In this document: positions 55,631 through 63,742 of the stretch, piece by piece
Numbering within the stretch: position 1 is the first letter of the stretch
Layout of the letters: the number at the start of each line of letters is the position of its first letter
From: Actinomycetota bacterium
Lineage (GTDB): Bacteria > Actinomycetota > Actinomycetes > S36-B12 > CAIYMF01
Direction of reading: 5' to 3'
Length of the DNA: 64,000 nt
NCBI GenBank assembly: GCA_026393115.1
Contig: JAPLAU010000008.1
Location: 310,001-374,000 of the forward strand
The notes under the pieces: model-generated
Database searches by the model: none
Told to the model about the DNA's origin: nothing
The model's input: only the letters and a program-made list of their open reading frames with translations
Position numbers and translations under genes: made by a program

Positions 55631-56428
55631 ATGACAGTTCCCGTAGCAGTAGCGGAAGACAGTGCCGCGACCAGCCAACTTGGAGGGATCCGGCGGTGGA
55701 ACCTCATCGCGGGATTTGCTCACCTCGCGCAGTTAATCGCGATCCTCGCACTAGCCAACAACTTCTCGTTGCCGGTCACCGCGACCTACATGGCAGGGCC
55801 GCCTGGCACTCCGCCGTCGCAGCCGGTGGTGTTGTTCGATTCACGCATCGCGTGGGGCGTGGCGCTGTTCTTCGGACTGTGCGCGCTGTTCCATTTCATG
55901 GTGTGTCTGCCGCCGTTCAACCGGCGGTATGTGGCAGGGCTCGTGGCCCAGCACAACTACTTCCGGTGGGTCGAATACTCGCTGAGCTCGTCGATCATGA
56001 TGGTGCTCATCGCGCAGATCGTCGGAATCTCAGACGCTGCGGCGCTGATCGCCATCTTCGGCGTCAACGCCTCAATGATCCTCTTCGGCTGGCTGCAAGA
56101 AAAGTACGAGACTCCCGGAAGCGGCGGGTGGGTTCCGTTCATCTTCGGCTGCATCGCCGGCATCGTTCCGTGGCTTGCAGTGCTGCTTTATGTTGTCGCA
56201 CCCGGCGCGGCAACCGATGTCGAGCCGCCCGCGTTCGTGTACGGCATCATCATCTCGCTCTTCCTCTTCTTCAACTGTTTCGCGGTTGTGCAGGTGCTGC
56301 AGTACAAGCGAGTCGGCAAATGGTCGAACTACCTCAACGGTGAGCGCACCTACATCACTCTCAGTTTGATCGCCAAGTCGCTACTCGCTTGGCAGATCTT
56401 CGCCGGAACGCTGGCACCGGGATCGTAG
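55631..56428 (+). CDS. Heliorhodopsin
   Basis: A 265-residue seven-helix microbial rhodopsin of the heliorhodopsin class. Retinal-binding Lys is at 249 (SLIAKSLLAWQIF), and the Glu counterion at 115 (WVEYSLSSS). In the reference HeR 48C12 these are K241 and E107, the same spacing of 134. His31 and His88 match H23 and H80 there, and Ser245 matches S237. ATG 55631 gives the usual short soluble N-terminus, which faces the cytoplasm in this inverted-topology family. Heliorhodopsins do not pump; a sensory or regulatory role has been proposed. Adjacent genes are a lipoprotein and a convergent pair of DUF202 proteins. Confidence 0.97.
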   Translation: MTVPVAVAEDSAATSQLGGIRRWNLIAGFAHLAQLIAILALANNFSLPVTATYMAGPPGTPPSQPVVLFDSRIAWGVALFFGLCALFHFMVCLPPFNRRYVAGLVAQHNYFRWVEYSLSSSIMMVLIAQIVGISDAAALIAIFGVNASMILFGWLQEKYETPGSGGWVPFIFGCIAGIVPWLAVLLYVVAPGAATDVEPPAFVYGIIISLFLFFNCFAVVQVLQYKRVGKWSNYLNGERTYITLSLIAKSLLAWQIFAGTLAPGS

Positions 56429-56478
56429 GTGCAGCAAGGTTCGGCGGTGGGGCGCTGAGTCGTCGCTGCTCGACAGCC

Positions 56479-56781
56479 TCAGGGCTGAGATACGGCGAAG
56501 GCGATCCACACCACCGCGAGCGACGCGATGCGCAGCAAGTTCAGCAGCAGTAGGACTGCAGGTGAGCGGGGAACGTCGGCAGATGAGCTGTACGCGAGTT
56601 GCGACTCGAGTGCGGTGGCCAACCCGAACCCCACGCAGACGAATGCCGCCACGATTGCGTTGACGCTTCCCTGGGTGATGGCCAGATGTAGTGCCACCAA
56701 TGAAGTGCCCACGAGGGCGAGCGAGGTTCGCCGCCAGGCCAGCAGGTTTCGCTCCTGCTGGCCGGCGGGCGGGCCGCTCAT
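56479..56781 (-). CDS. DUF202 family membrane protein
   Basis: A 100-residue membrane protein: the start QQERNLLAWRRTSLALVGTSL with Arg-Thr motif is typical of the DUF202/YidH group, with three predicted helices. ATG 56781 overlaps the end of the upstream DUF202 gene by 4 bases. The pair would form a small membrane complex. Function unknown. Confidence 0.85.
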   Translation of the reverse strand: MSGPPAGQQERNLLAWRRTSLALVGTSLVALHLAITQGSVNAIVAAFVCVGFGLATALESQLAYSSSADVPRSPAVLLLLNLLRIASLAVVWIAFAVSQP

Positions 56782-57176
56782 GTGAGCCTCCACAGTTCAA
56801 CCACGACCACGAGCGCAACGAGAACGATGACGGCTGCGATGAACAACATGGTCGACGGCGCTGGCAGTGGTGCCCGCATTCGCACCGCCCGCTCGACACG
56901 AGCCCAGCGCACGATTCCGGCGACGGCGAGAAAGGCACCGGAGAGGCAAATGACGACCGGCAGCCACGTGACAGATCGCCACTCCGGCAGTGCACCTTCG
57001 AGCAAGACGAGCGCGATGCCACCTGCGACGACGGCGAGTGCAGTGCGCATCCATGCCAGTGCGGTGCGCTCATTGGCCAAGCTCACGCGCGGGTCGGGCT
57101 CATTGCCTACGCTATACACGCTGCGTGGCCTGCGGCGGTCAACAGCGTCGTCGGGCTCTTCCATGGGCGCCATCAT
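56778..57176 (-). CDS. DUF202/YidH family membrane protein
   Basis: A 132-residue (ATG 57176; ATG 57164 also possible) membrane protein. SLANERTALAWMRTALAVVAGGIALVLLEG is the conserved DUF202 start and two more helices follow. A hydrophilic N-terminus of about 30 residues precedes it. It is coupled to the second DUF202 gene and both are convergent with heliorhodopsin. Confidence 0.88.
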   Translation of the reverse strand: MMAPMEEPDDAVDRRRPRSVYSVGNEPDPRVSLANERTALAWMRTALAVVAGGIALVLLEGALPEWRSVTWLPVVICLSGAFLAVAGIVRWARVERAVRMRAPLPAPSTMLFIAAVIVLVALVVVVELWRLT

Positions 57177-57252
57177 GACACTTAACGAGGGTGAGAAGTC
57201 GAGCCTGCTGCTTATCGGTCTGGATGGACGCTTGGGGCAGCCTGCCTAAGTT

Positions 57253-57287
57253 GAGGGTGGCATGGTCGGAGGGTGGCATGGTCGGAG
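57253..57287. repeat. Two direct copies of a 16-bp unit
   Basis: GAGGGTGGCATGGTCG is repeated twice in tandem upstream of the fic gene, at 57253 and 57269. It lies in the same gap as the palindrome at 57309 and a nearby CTAAGTTGA (57246-57254), similar to the palindrome's arm. It may be part of the regulatory region or a simple duplication. Confidence 0.75.
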
Positions 57288-57308
57288 TAAGGATGTCGGA
57301 ATCGCGCT

Positions 57309-57352
57309 TAAGTTGATATGTTTAATTAGTAATTGCTAGCCATATCAACTTA
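57309..57352. promoter_or_regulatory. Large AT-rich palindrome before fic
   Basis: A perfect 12-bp inverted repeat: TAAGTTGATATG (57309-57320) and CATATCAACTTA (57341-57352), with a 20-base AT-rich centre. It ends 9 bases before the fic ATG. It is much richer in A/T than the genome and resembles an operator, most likely for the Fic protein's C-terminal winged helix acting on its own promoter. Confidence 0.7.
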
Positions 57353-57361
57353 GGGGGGACG

Positions 57362-58378
57362 ATGCCTCGAGGTCGGCCATCGAGGGAGACCGTCTACCGG
57401 CGCCTCGACGGCTCGGTAGCCGAATTACATGCCCGCTTTGGCGGTCTCCCAACCCCAGAGGAGGCCAGCGGCATCTGGTCAGACATCTGGCACCTAGAAG
57501 CACACCACTCCACTGCACTTGAGGGGAACACCCTCGTCCTCAGACAGGTAGAAGTGCTGCTTGACGAAGGAAGGACCGTTGGCGCCAAGCCCTTGAAGGA
57601 CTACCTAGAAGTTAAGGGTTACGGACAGGCGGCCGAGTGGGTCTACGGCCATGCACTTCGGCCAGGAGACTGGGGAGTCGATGATCTCCTCACATTGCGT
57701 GAGATCAAGCTGATTCACGAACTAGCGATGACTCCTGTGTGGGATGTGGCGCCGCACTCCGAAGCAACGGAACGAGAGGCGCCGGGGAGGTTTCGTGAGC
57801 ACGACCTGCATCCCCTCGGCTCAGGCATCACCCCTTTGAGTTGGCCGCTTGTACCGAGCGCGATGCAGGATTGGCTCGATCAGGTGGGCGAAGTGGCGCC
57901 GCGATTGAGAGGGGCTGCGAACTCGGATACGCCGCTGCCCGAGATGCTTGCGAGACTGCACAACGGGTTCGAGCGTGTTCATCCGTTCATTGACGGCAAT
58001 GGCCGCGCAGGTCGCCTGGCGTTGAACCTCATGCTCGTCCGCCTGGGCTACCCGCCGGCCATCATCGTGAAGTCACGGCGTCAGCGTTACCTCGACGCGA
58101 TGCAGAAAGCAGACGCTGAAGACTTTGCTCCGCTGGGTGAGATGATCGCCAAAGCCATATACGACAACATCAACCGCTTCATCCTCCCTGCGATCGCGGG
58201 GGAATCTAGACTCGTTCCTCTTGCTGCTTTGGTCTCGCACGACTTCACGCTTGCGGCGCTACGGCAGGCAGCGCAACGTGGCAAGCTCAGCGCGATTCAA
58301 GCGCCAGATGGAACGTGGCAGTCAACCAAGCACGATGTCGCGCACTATCGTCGCAACCGAGGCAAGCATCGCTCCTAG
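57362..58378 (+). CDS. Fic-domain protein (AMP transferase type) with N-terminal inhibitory motif
   Basis: A 338-residue Fic protein. The Fic motif HPFIDGNGRAGR is at 207-218 with catalytic His. An inhibitory helix motif STALEGN is at 50-56, the class II position before the Fic core, so activity is self-repressed. The C-terminal part (about 285-330, DFTLAALRQAAQRGKLSAIQAPDGTW) resembles a winged helix. ATG 57362 follows a GGGGGG run. Fic enzymes transfer AMP or other groups to protein hydroxyls. The AT-rich palindrome just upstream suggests autoregulation and a history of transfer. Confidence 0.9.
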   Translation: MPRGRPSRETVYRRLDGSVAELHARFGGLPTPEEASGIWSDIWHLEAHHSTALEGNTLVLRQVEVLLDEGRTVGAKPLKDYLEVKGYGQAAEWVYGHALRPGDWGVDDLLTLREIKLIHELAMTPVWDVAPHSEATEREAPGRFREHDLHPLGSGITPLSWPLVPSAMQDWLDQVGEVAPRLRGAANSDTPLPEMLARLHNGFERVHPFIDGNGRAGRLALNLMLVRLGYPPAIIVKSRRQRYLDAMQKADAEDFAPLGEMIAKAIYDNINRFILPAIAGESRLVPLAALVSHDFTLAALRQAAQRGKLSAIQAPDGTWQSTKHDVAHYRRNRGKHRS

Positions 58379-59148
58379 CGTGAGTCACGCACCGCGCGGT
58401 ACGCGACAGTGACGTACGGCATCGGGAAACGTTCTCGGCCCGCAAGATCAGGATGAGTGATCGCGAGTTCTCGCACTGACGCGAGCACATCGGCTGCATC
58501 CGCGCGCAACCGCACGTACGAGTAGGTGCCGATGAGTCCGACCAAGTCATCAGGGTTCATGACGACGTCATGATGAACATGGAACGATTCCACTCCGCTC
58601 CACTGGCTTCCCAGTTGAATCAATGAGCGATGAACTTCGTCGTTCCCGTCACTGAGCATCACCATCCTGTCTTCCCCTCCGATGAGTTGCGCAAGGTCAC
58701 GCATCCAGTCGGCTTCGAGATAGCGCAGGTTCCACAGCAACCCAAGAACGCCACCGGGTCGAACCACTCGGGCGAACTCGTCGGCCGCCACCGGGTGGTC
58801 TAGCCAATGCCAGGCTTGAGCGACAAATACCGCGTCAACGGACGCAGCGTCCAGCGGTAGGTGTTCGGCCGGTGCCTGATGAGCAGTGACACCTGGCAGC
58901 GAACTGGTGAGAGTTTCGAGCATGCCCGCGTCGGGCTCTACTGCGTCGACTCGTAGACCGCGCTGAATGAGTTGCTCGGTGAGGGCTCCTGTTCCGGCTC
59001 CCACGTCGGCCACGTGCGACACGGGTGTGGTCGCGGCGGCGATCACCCAATCAATGGCCTGCGAAGGGTAGGTGGGTCGGAACCGGCGATACGCATCAGC
59101 GCTCGCGCCGAACGAGAGCTGGCGCTCTTCGAAAGACGGTTGAGACAT
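58375..59148 (-). CDS. SAM-dependent methyltransferase (class I)
   Basis: A 257-residue methyltransferase. The SAM motif VADVGAGTGALTEQL is at about residue 46, followed by the acidic VDAVEPDAGML and a post-motif VDAVFVAQAWHWLDHP, VVRPGGVLGLLWNLR. It matches the class I group often annotated as ubiquinone/menaquinone-type or trans-aconitate-type. Substrate unknown. It overlaps the fic end by 4 bases (convergent). Confidence 0.88.
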   Translation of the reverse strand: MSQPSFEERQLSFGASADAYRRFRPTYPSQAIDWVIAAATTPVSHVADVGAGTGALTEQLIQRGLRVDAVEPDAGMLETLTSSLPGVTAHQAPAEHLPLDAASVDAVFVAQAWHWLDHPVAADEFARVVRPGGVLGLLWNLRYLEADWMRDLAQLIGGEDRMVMLSDGNDEVHRSLIQLGSQWSGVESFHVHHDVVMNPDDLVGLIGTYSYVRLRADAADVLASVRELAITHPDLAGRERFPMPYVTVAYRAVRDSR

Positions 59149-59486
59149 GGTCTGACGGTAGTCGACTGGAGGGGGCGGCGAAGAGCTCCCCGTGAGGCGT
59201 ACTTCGCGCTCTTGGCCGACCGGGCATCCGGAGCGTCAACTGTGACCCCAGACGAATGGGTGCAGATCTGCGCGCAGCACGACCAGTTCTACCCGCACTA
59301 GGGAAAACGACGGGCAGTACTAGAGGTATGGCGTCGGGGCCTGTGACCGGGTATCGCTTGCCTTGGTATGACGATCACGGCTTGGCCGTCAATCTCCTCA
59401 TCGCAAAGGGGGTGCGTTCCACGAATTGCCTTTCCCGCCGCGAGTTCCGGTGCTAGCGTCGATTGATACGACGTCATGGAGGAAAC
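59149..59486. other. Divergent gap of 338 bases with small open frames
   Basis: This gap contains no gene that I can support with confidence. Two short frames on the plus strand look protein-like: a tail AYFALLADRASGASTVTPDEWVQICAQHDQFYPH ending at 59301 and a 42-codon frame at 59328-59456 beginning MASGPVTGYRLPWYDDHGLA. Both could be remnants of decayed genes. The gap also holds the promoters of the methyltransferase and guaD. Confidence 0.4.
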
Positions 59487-60944
59487 ATGGCTACCACGCA
59501 TCGCGGTCACGTCTTTCACATCGCGGGTTCGCCGCTGGTGACTCAGGCGGCAGAACACCTCGTGGCTTTTCCCGATGGCGCTCTGGTTGTCGATGACGAG
59601 GGCATCATCCTGTGGTGCGGTGACTGGAAGGACCTGCCAGCCGAACACGTCAACGAAACGGTCGTAGACCATCACGGGGCCTTTATAGTGCCGGGGTTTG
59701 TCGATACTCATATGCACTTTCCGCAGGTCTGGTGCGGAGACTCCTACGGTGGTGGACAACTGCTGGAGTGGCTCAACAGTTGCATCTTCCCGTCGGAATC
59801 GAAGTTTGAAGATCCCGACTACGCACACAATGCTGCAGTCGAATGGATCGACCGCCTCGTGACTGCGGGAACCACGAATGCTCTTGTTTTCGGTTCCGCA
59901 TTTCCACACGCTCAGGACTTCCTCTTCCAGGAAGCACGCGATCGCGGAATTCGTCTGGTCTCAGGTACAGGTATTCAGACAGTTGGTCCAGAGTCCGCGA
60001 GTCGGCTGATCGTCAGCGAAGAAGTCGCAGTAGAGCGGGTCCGTTCCGAGATTGAGAAATGGCATCCGCTTGACCCTGACGTCCGTCGCCAGTCGTTGCA
60101 GTCGGTTGCGGTCGTGCCCCGGTTCAGTCTGTCCGTCACTCGCACGACCCTGGCCGCGTTGGGCGAGGTCTATGACCACTACCGCGATGCTGGTGTCTAC
60201 TTCACCTCCCATCTCAATGAGAATGCGCGTACCGGCACTGGTGAGATCGATAGCGTCAAGGCCGCGTACCAAGTCACTGACTACCTCGACACCTACGACG
60301 GACGATTCCTGCCAGGTTCGCAGGTGGGTGGCAAGAGTTTCCTGGGGCCACGAAGCGTGATGGCACATGCCGTGCACTGCTCCGACGCCGAATTGGCGCG
60401 GATGGCTGAGACAAGGACCTCCATCGCCCACTGCCCTGTCTCGCAACTCTTCCTCGGTTCGGGCACGATGCCCTGGAAGAGAACGGTCGCAGCGGGAGTC
60501 AACATCGCCATCGGCAGCGACTTCGGCGGAGGAGATGAGTGGTTCGTTCCGCAAATGTTGAACGCGTGTTTCAAAGTGCACATCTCCGAGCGCACGCCGG
60601 TTGGTATCGACCCCTACCCAGTCAACGATGAGTCACTCTCGCTGCATCCGGCTGAACTGCTGTTCACGGGCACTCTCGCTGGTGCGCGAGCGCTCGATCT
60701 TGAAGACCGCACCGGTAACTTCGACGTTGGTAAGGAAGCAGATTTCGTCATCATCGACCCCACCGAGTGGGACATGTTTGATAAGACACTCAAGGGTCGT
60801 TACGTGCCTGAAGACCCGATCAAAGCGCGAGATGAATGTTTGTTCACTGTGATCATGCTTGCTCGCGAGAAGGCGCTGACCGGCACGTATGTCAGGGGGC
60901 GCAAACTCGAAACGTCGACCGGTGCCTCACGGAAGGGAGCCTGA
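59487..60944 (+). CDS. guaD: Guanine deaminase
   Basis: A 485-residue zinc amidohydrolase converting guanine to xanthine. Motifs are PGFVDTHMHFPQ (HxH), FTSHLNENARTGTGEIDSVK, MAHAVHCSDAELARM and IGSDFGGGDEWFVPQML (Asp), with the family features VFGSAFP and LLFTGTLAGARAL. ATG 59487 follows GGAGGAA. The overlapping gene downstream (GTG 60922) probably shares the operon. Xanthine is an expected substrate for molybdenum hydroxylases, but none is in view besides CoxL. Confidence 0.94.
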   Translation: MATTHRGHVFHIAGSPLVTQAAEHLVAFPDGALVVDDEGIILWCGDWKDLPAEHVNETVVDHHGAFIVPGFVDTHMHFPQVWCGDSYGGGQLLEWLNSCIFPSESKFEDPDYAHNAAVEWIDRLVTAGTTNALVFGSAFPHAQDFLFQEARDRGIRLVSGTGIQTVGPESASRLIVSEEVAVERVRSEIEKWHPLDPDVRRQSLQSVAVVPRFSLSVTRTTLAALGEVYDHYRDAGVYFTSHLNENARTGTGEIDSVKAAYQVTDYLDTYDGRFLPGSQVGGKSFLGPRSVMAHAVHCSDAELARMAETRTSIAHCPVSQLFLGSGTMPWKRTVAAGVNIAIGSDFGGGDEWFVPQMLNACFKVHISERTPVGIDPYPVNDESLSLHPAELLFTGTLAGARALDLEDRTGNFDVGKEADFVIIDPTEWDMFDKTLKGRYVPEDPIKARDECLFTVIMLAREKALTGTYVRGRKLETSTGASRKGA

Positions 60945-61905
60945 GATCGGTCACGACGCGTCAGCCATCGCCATCTTCTCAGCTGACCCTTCCCGGCATG
61001 AGGAAGTCGCGGCATGGCAGACGAGAATCGATGCTGCGGCTGCTACGTTTCCGCGATTTGTCGACTCACAAGTGACCCCTCCAGTGGCCACCGGCAGCGA
61101 CTGGGCTGGCGTCATCATCTTCGCGTCATCGGAAGATCTTCAAACGTGGCTTGACTCCGACGTGCGGCAGTCGCTCTTGGTCGAGGGAGAGCAGTTCGGC
61201 GTGGTGACTACGGTACCGACGATTGTCTTGGTCGAGGGGCAATCCCCTCCTCCGGGAATCGCTGTCATCATGCATCGAGTGGCGCCTGACCATGAGGCTG
61301 CTTTCACAGCGGCGCAGGCTGACCTACTCAACGCCTCGAAAGCGTTCCCGGGCTTCACGTCAGCGGTTCTCGTTCGCCCCACGAGCAGTGACGGTGAATG
61401 GGTGTCAGCGACCATCTTTGACTCGGAGGCAAACCTGCAGAGATGGATGAAGTCCTCGGAACGTGCGGTGCTGCTCCCGGAATTGCGCGAACAGTTGTCG
61501 ACTGAATTCGTGACGTACACGCGTCACACCCCGTTTGGTTCGATCGTGCGGTTTGACGGGGAGTCTGCCAAGGTCACGCCGGACTGGAAGACGGCCATGA
61601 TCGTCTTGCTCGTGCTGTTTCCCATTGTGATGCTGCTGACGCGCTTCTTCGGGCCTGCTGTCGAGGCACTGGGATTAAATCCTGGACTGGCCACCTGGCT
61701 GAGCAATGGAGTGAGCGTCGTACTGCTGACCTGGGTCGTGATGCCGTGGGCCACGAAGGTGTTTGCCTGGTGGCTTGATCCCGTTGAAGGCGCCGCGATG
61801 GGGCCGACGATCAAGGGCGTTGTCATCATCGTGATTCTGTACGCAATCACGCTGGCAATCTTCCTCGCTTTCAGGTCCCTGCAGTTCTGGGACTACAGCA
61901 GCTGA
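60922..61905 (+). CDS. Protein with two antibiotic-biosynthesis-monooxygenase domains and membrane helices
   Basis: A 327-residue (GTG 60922) protein. Two ABM-like ferredoxin-fold domains: about 10-95 (AIAIFSADPSRHEEVAAW ... GVIIFASSEDLQTWLDSDVRQSL) and about 108-200 (IAVIMHRVAPDHEAAFTAAQADLL ... SATIFDSEANLQRWMKSSER), then three hydrophobic helices (TAMIVLLVLFPIVMLLTRFF; LSNGVSVVLLTWVVMPW; GVVIIVILYAITLAIFLAF). Such antibiotic-biosynthesis-monooxygenase-type membrane proteins occur in actinobacteria. It overlaps guaD by 23 bases; an ATG at 60889 is an alternative start. Function unknown. Confidence 0.75.
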   Translation: MPHGREPEIGHDASAIAIFSADPSRHEEVAAWQTRIDAAAATFPRFVDSQVTPPVATGSDWAGVIIFASSEDLQTWLDSDVRQSLLVEGEQFGVVTTVPTIVLVEGQSPPPGIAVIMHRVAPDHEAAFTAAQADLLNASKAFPGFTSAVLVRPTSSDGEWVSATIFDSEANLQRWMKSSERAVLLPELREQLSTEFVTYTRHTPFGSIVRFDGESAKVTPDWKTAMIVLLVLFPIVMLLTRFFGPAVEALGLNPGLATWLSNGVSVVLLTWVVMPWATKVFAWWLDPVEGAAMGPTIKGVVIIVILYAITLAIFLAFRSLQFWDYSS

Positions 61906-62007
61906 CTACGTCGCCCAGCATCTGCACGGGTTGACTTCTGTGTGGTCTTTGCCAGAAAGTCAGCGGGCCCCGCGTTCATCGCGCGGGTTTGCATTCACAA
62001 TGGGAGG

Positions 62008-62679
62008 GTGACCGAAGCCCACTCCCATAGCCCTCGCGCGAAAAGGGCAGGCGAGCGACGCTGGCCGATGGCGGTCGCGGTCATTGCAACAGGCGTCCTC
62101 CATGAACTACTGCCCACAGACTTTGTACTTTCTTCGCGCTGGGTGTACCTAGCGTTTCTTGGGGTGTTCCTCGTTGTGCTCATCGTCGGTGATCCGGGTC
62201 GAATCGATCGGCAGCGTCGATGGTTGCGACTTACGACCGGAGCCATGCTCGGGCTGATCACCCTTGTGACGGCATTCTCAGCGGCCCGCTTGGTGGTTGG
62301 AATCGTCACCAGTCAACAATTCACCGACGCCAGCCAACTCCTCACCATTGGCGCCATCATCTGGATGACCAATGTGATCGCATTCGCCCTGTGGTTCTGG
62401 GATCTTGACGCGGGCGGTGCCAGTGCTCGCGCCGCGGGATCGGGGGTCGTCGCACCCGCATTCGTGTTCCCCGAGATGCATCTCACGCAGTACGTTTCGG
62501 CCGATTGGTACCCCAAGTTCGTTGACTACCTAGTTCTTTCCTTCAACACCGCGCTGGCGTTTAGCCCAACAGATGTCTCGGCCGTTCGACCATGGGCCAA
62601 GTTGATGATGGTGTGCGAGTCGATCGTTTCATTGGCGCTTGCCGCTCTGGTGATCGCTCGGGCCATCAACATTCTGTAG
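62008..62679 (+). CDS. Hypothetical integral membrane protein
   Basis: A 223-residue (GTG 62008, with GGGAGG just before it) membrane protein with about six helices. The C-terminal part DWYPKFVDYLVLSFNTALAFSPTDVSAVRPWAKLMMVCESIVSLALAALVIARAINIL resembles the tail of DUF1345-like or two-helix channel-like proteins. The name is by likeness only. Neighbours give no functional clue. Confidence 0.65.
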   Translation: MTEAHSHSPRAKRAGERRWPMAVAVIATGVLHELLPTDFVLSSRWVYLAFLGVFLVVLIVGDPGRIDRQRRWLRLTTGAMLGLITLVTAFSAARLVVGIVTSQQFTDASQLLTIGAIIWMTNVIAFALWFWDLDAGGASARAAGSGVVAPAFVFPEMHLTQYVSADWYPKFVDYLVLSFNTALAFSPTDVSAVRPWAKLMMVCESIVSLALAALVIARAINIL

Positions 62680-62861
62680 CGCTGTGCCCGGTCGAACCGC
62701 TGTCGCTACCGGGTCAGGCGCTCGGGAATCCGCACATAGTCACCCCACGATGAGCGCTCGGGCCTATCGTCGGGTCATGCACACGGCCTCTCACCGGTAC
62801 AGGTTCGGCCGCGTCCGGGCGCTCACTGGTTGCCCCTCACTTGTTCAGACAGGCGGTTCCC

Positions 62862-63689
62862 ATGGCTGAGGTTCTGGCCCTGATGAGCAGCCTGCTCTAC
62901 GGCGCGAGTGACTTCACGTCCGGTTTGATGAGCCGGCGTACGTCGGCCTACGCGATCACCGGCATCGCTGCCGCGGTCAGCGGCGTGCTCTTCCTGATCA
63001 ACGCGCTGAACAACGGCAATGTGGCGTTCGACCAAACGTCGGTCACCTCGGGGATCTTCACCGGCATCTTCCTGCTTGGAGGGAACCTCACCTTCCTGTG
63101 GGCGATCAAGGGAGCCCCCATGGGTGTGGTGGGAGGTATCTGCACCCTCAGCACGCTGGTTCCAGTCGCCTTCGCCAGCGCGCATGGTGAGGCCCTCTCC
63201 TCGGCGAGCATGGTGGGGGTGGTTGTCGTCATCGTCGGTGTGATCATGCTGGGCGTGCCAGATATGCGCGGGCGATCCTCGCTCGGTTCTCTCGGCCTGG
63301 CGCTAATCAGCGCCGTGCTCTTCGGGTTGAGGAGCGTCTCGGTTAACAACGGCAGTCAGGACAGCAGCTTTGCGGTGCTGTTCATCGCCGAGGTGGTAGG
63401 GGTAGTGATTCTCGGCTCCGGTGCGCTGGTCACCCGGTCGTGGGGCGGTGTCGGTCGCCGTGACCTGCTGCCCATCGCTTGCATTGGGGTGCTGAACGCG
63501 CTCGCATTCGCCGCGTACTCGGTGGCCACCCGTGAGGGCAACCTCGCCGTGGTGTCGGTGCTGGCCGGGCTGGCACCCATCGCGCTCGCTGTGCTGGCGT
63601 GGCTGATAGCCAAGGAAAAGCTGGCCAAGGTTCAGGTACTGGCACTGGTTGTCGTGGTAGTCGGCAGCATGCTCGTCGCGGTGGGCTAA
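62862..63689 (+). CDS. EamA/DMT-superfamily transporter
   Basis: A 275-residue membrane protein with ten predicted helices in two repeats, starting MAEVLALMSSLLYGASDFTSGLMSRRT as in the EamA/DMT group. The second half repeats the pattern (GLALISAVLFGLRSVSVNNGS ... LAPIALAVLAWLIAKEKLAKVQVLALVVVVVGSML). Small-molecule export or import; substrate unknown. ATG 62862 is preceded by no strong ribosome-binding site. The next gene on the minus strand is convergent. Confidence 0.88.
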   Translation: MAEVLALMSSLLYGASDFTSGLMSRRTSAYAITGIAAAVSGVLFLINALNNGNVAFDQTSVTSGIFTGIFLLGGNLTFLWAIKGAPMGVVGGICTLSTLVPVAFASAHGEALSSASMVGVVVVIVGVIMLGVPDMRGRSSLGSLGLALISAVLFGLRSVSVNNGSQDSSFAVLFIAEVVGVVILGSGALVTRSWGGVGRRDLLPIACIGVLNALAFAAYSVATREGNLAVVSVLAGLAPIALAVLAWLIAKEKLAKVQVLALVVVVVGSMLVAVG

Positions 63690-63742
63690 TGGCGTGGGCC
63701 CCGCAACGCCCGAGCCTTCGCACGTCACTATCGAAAGTGGCA

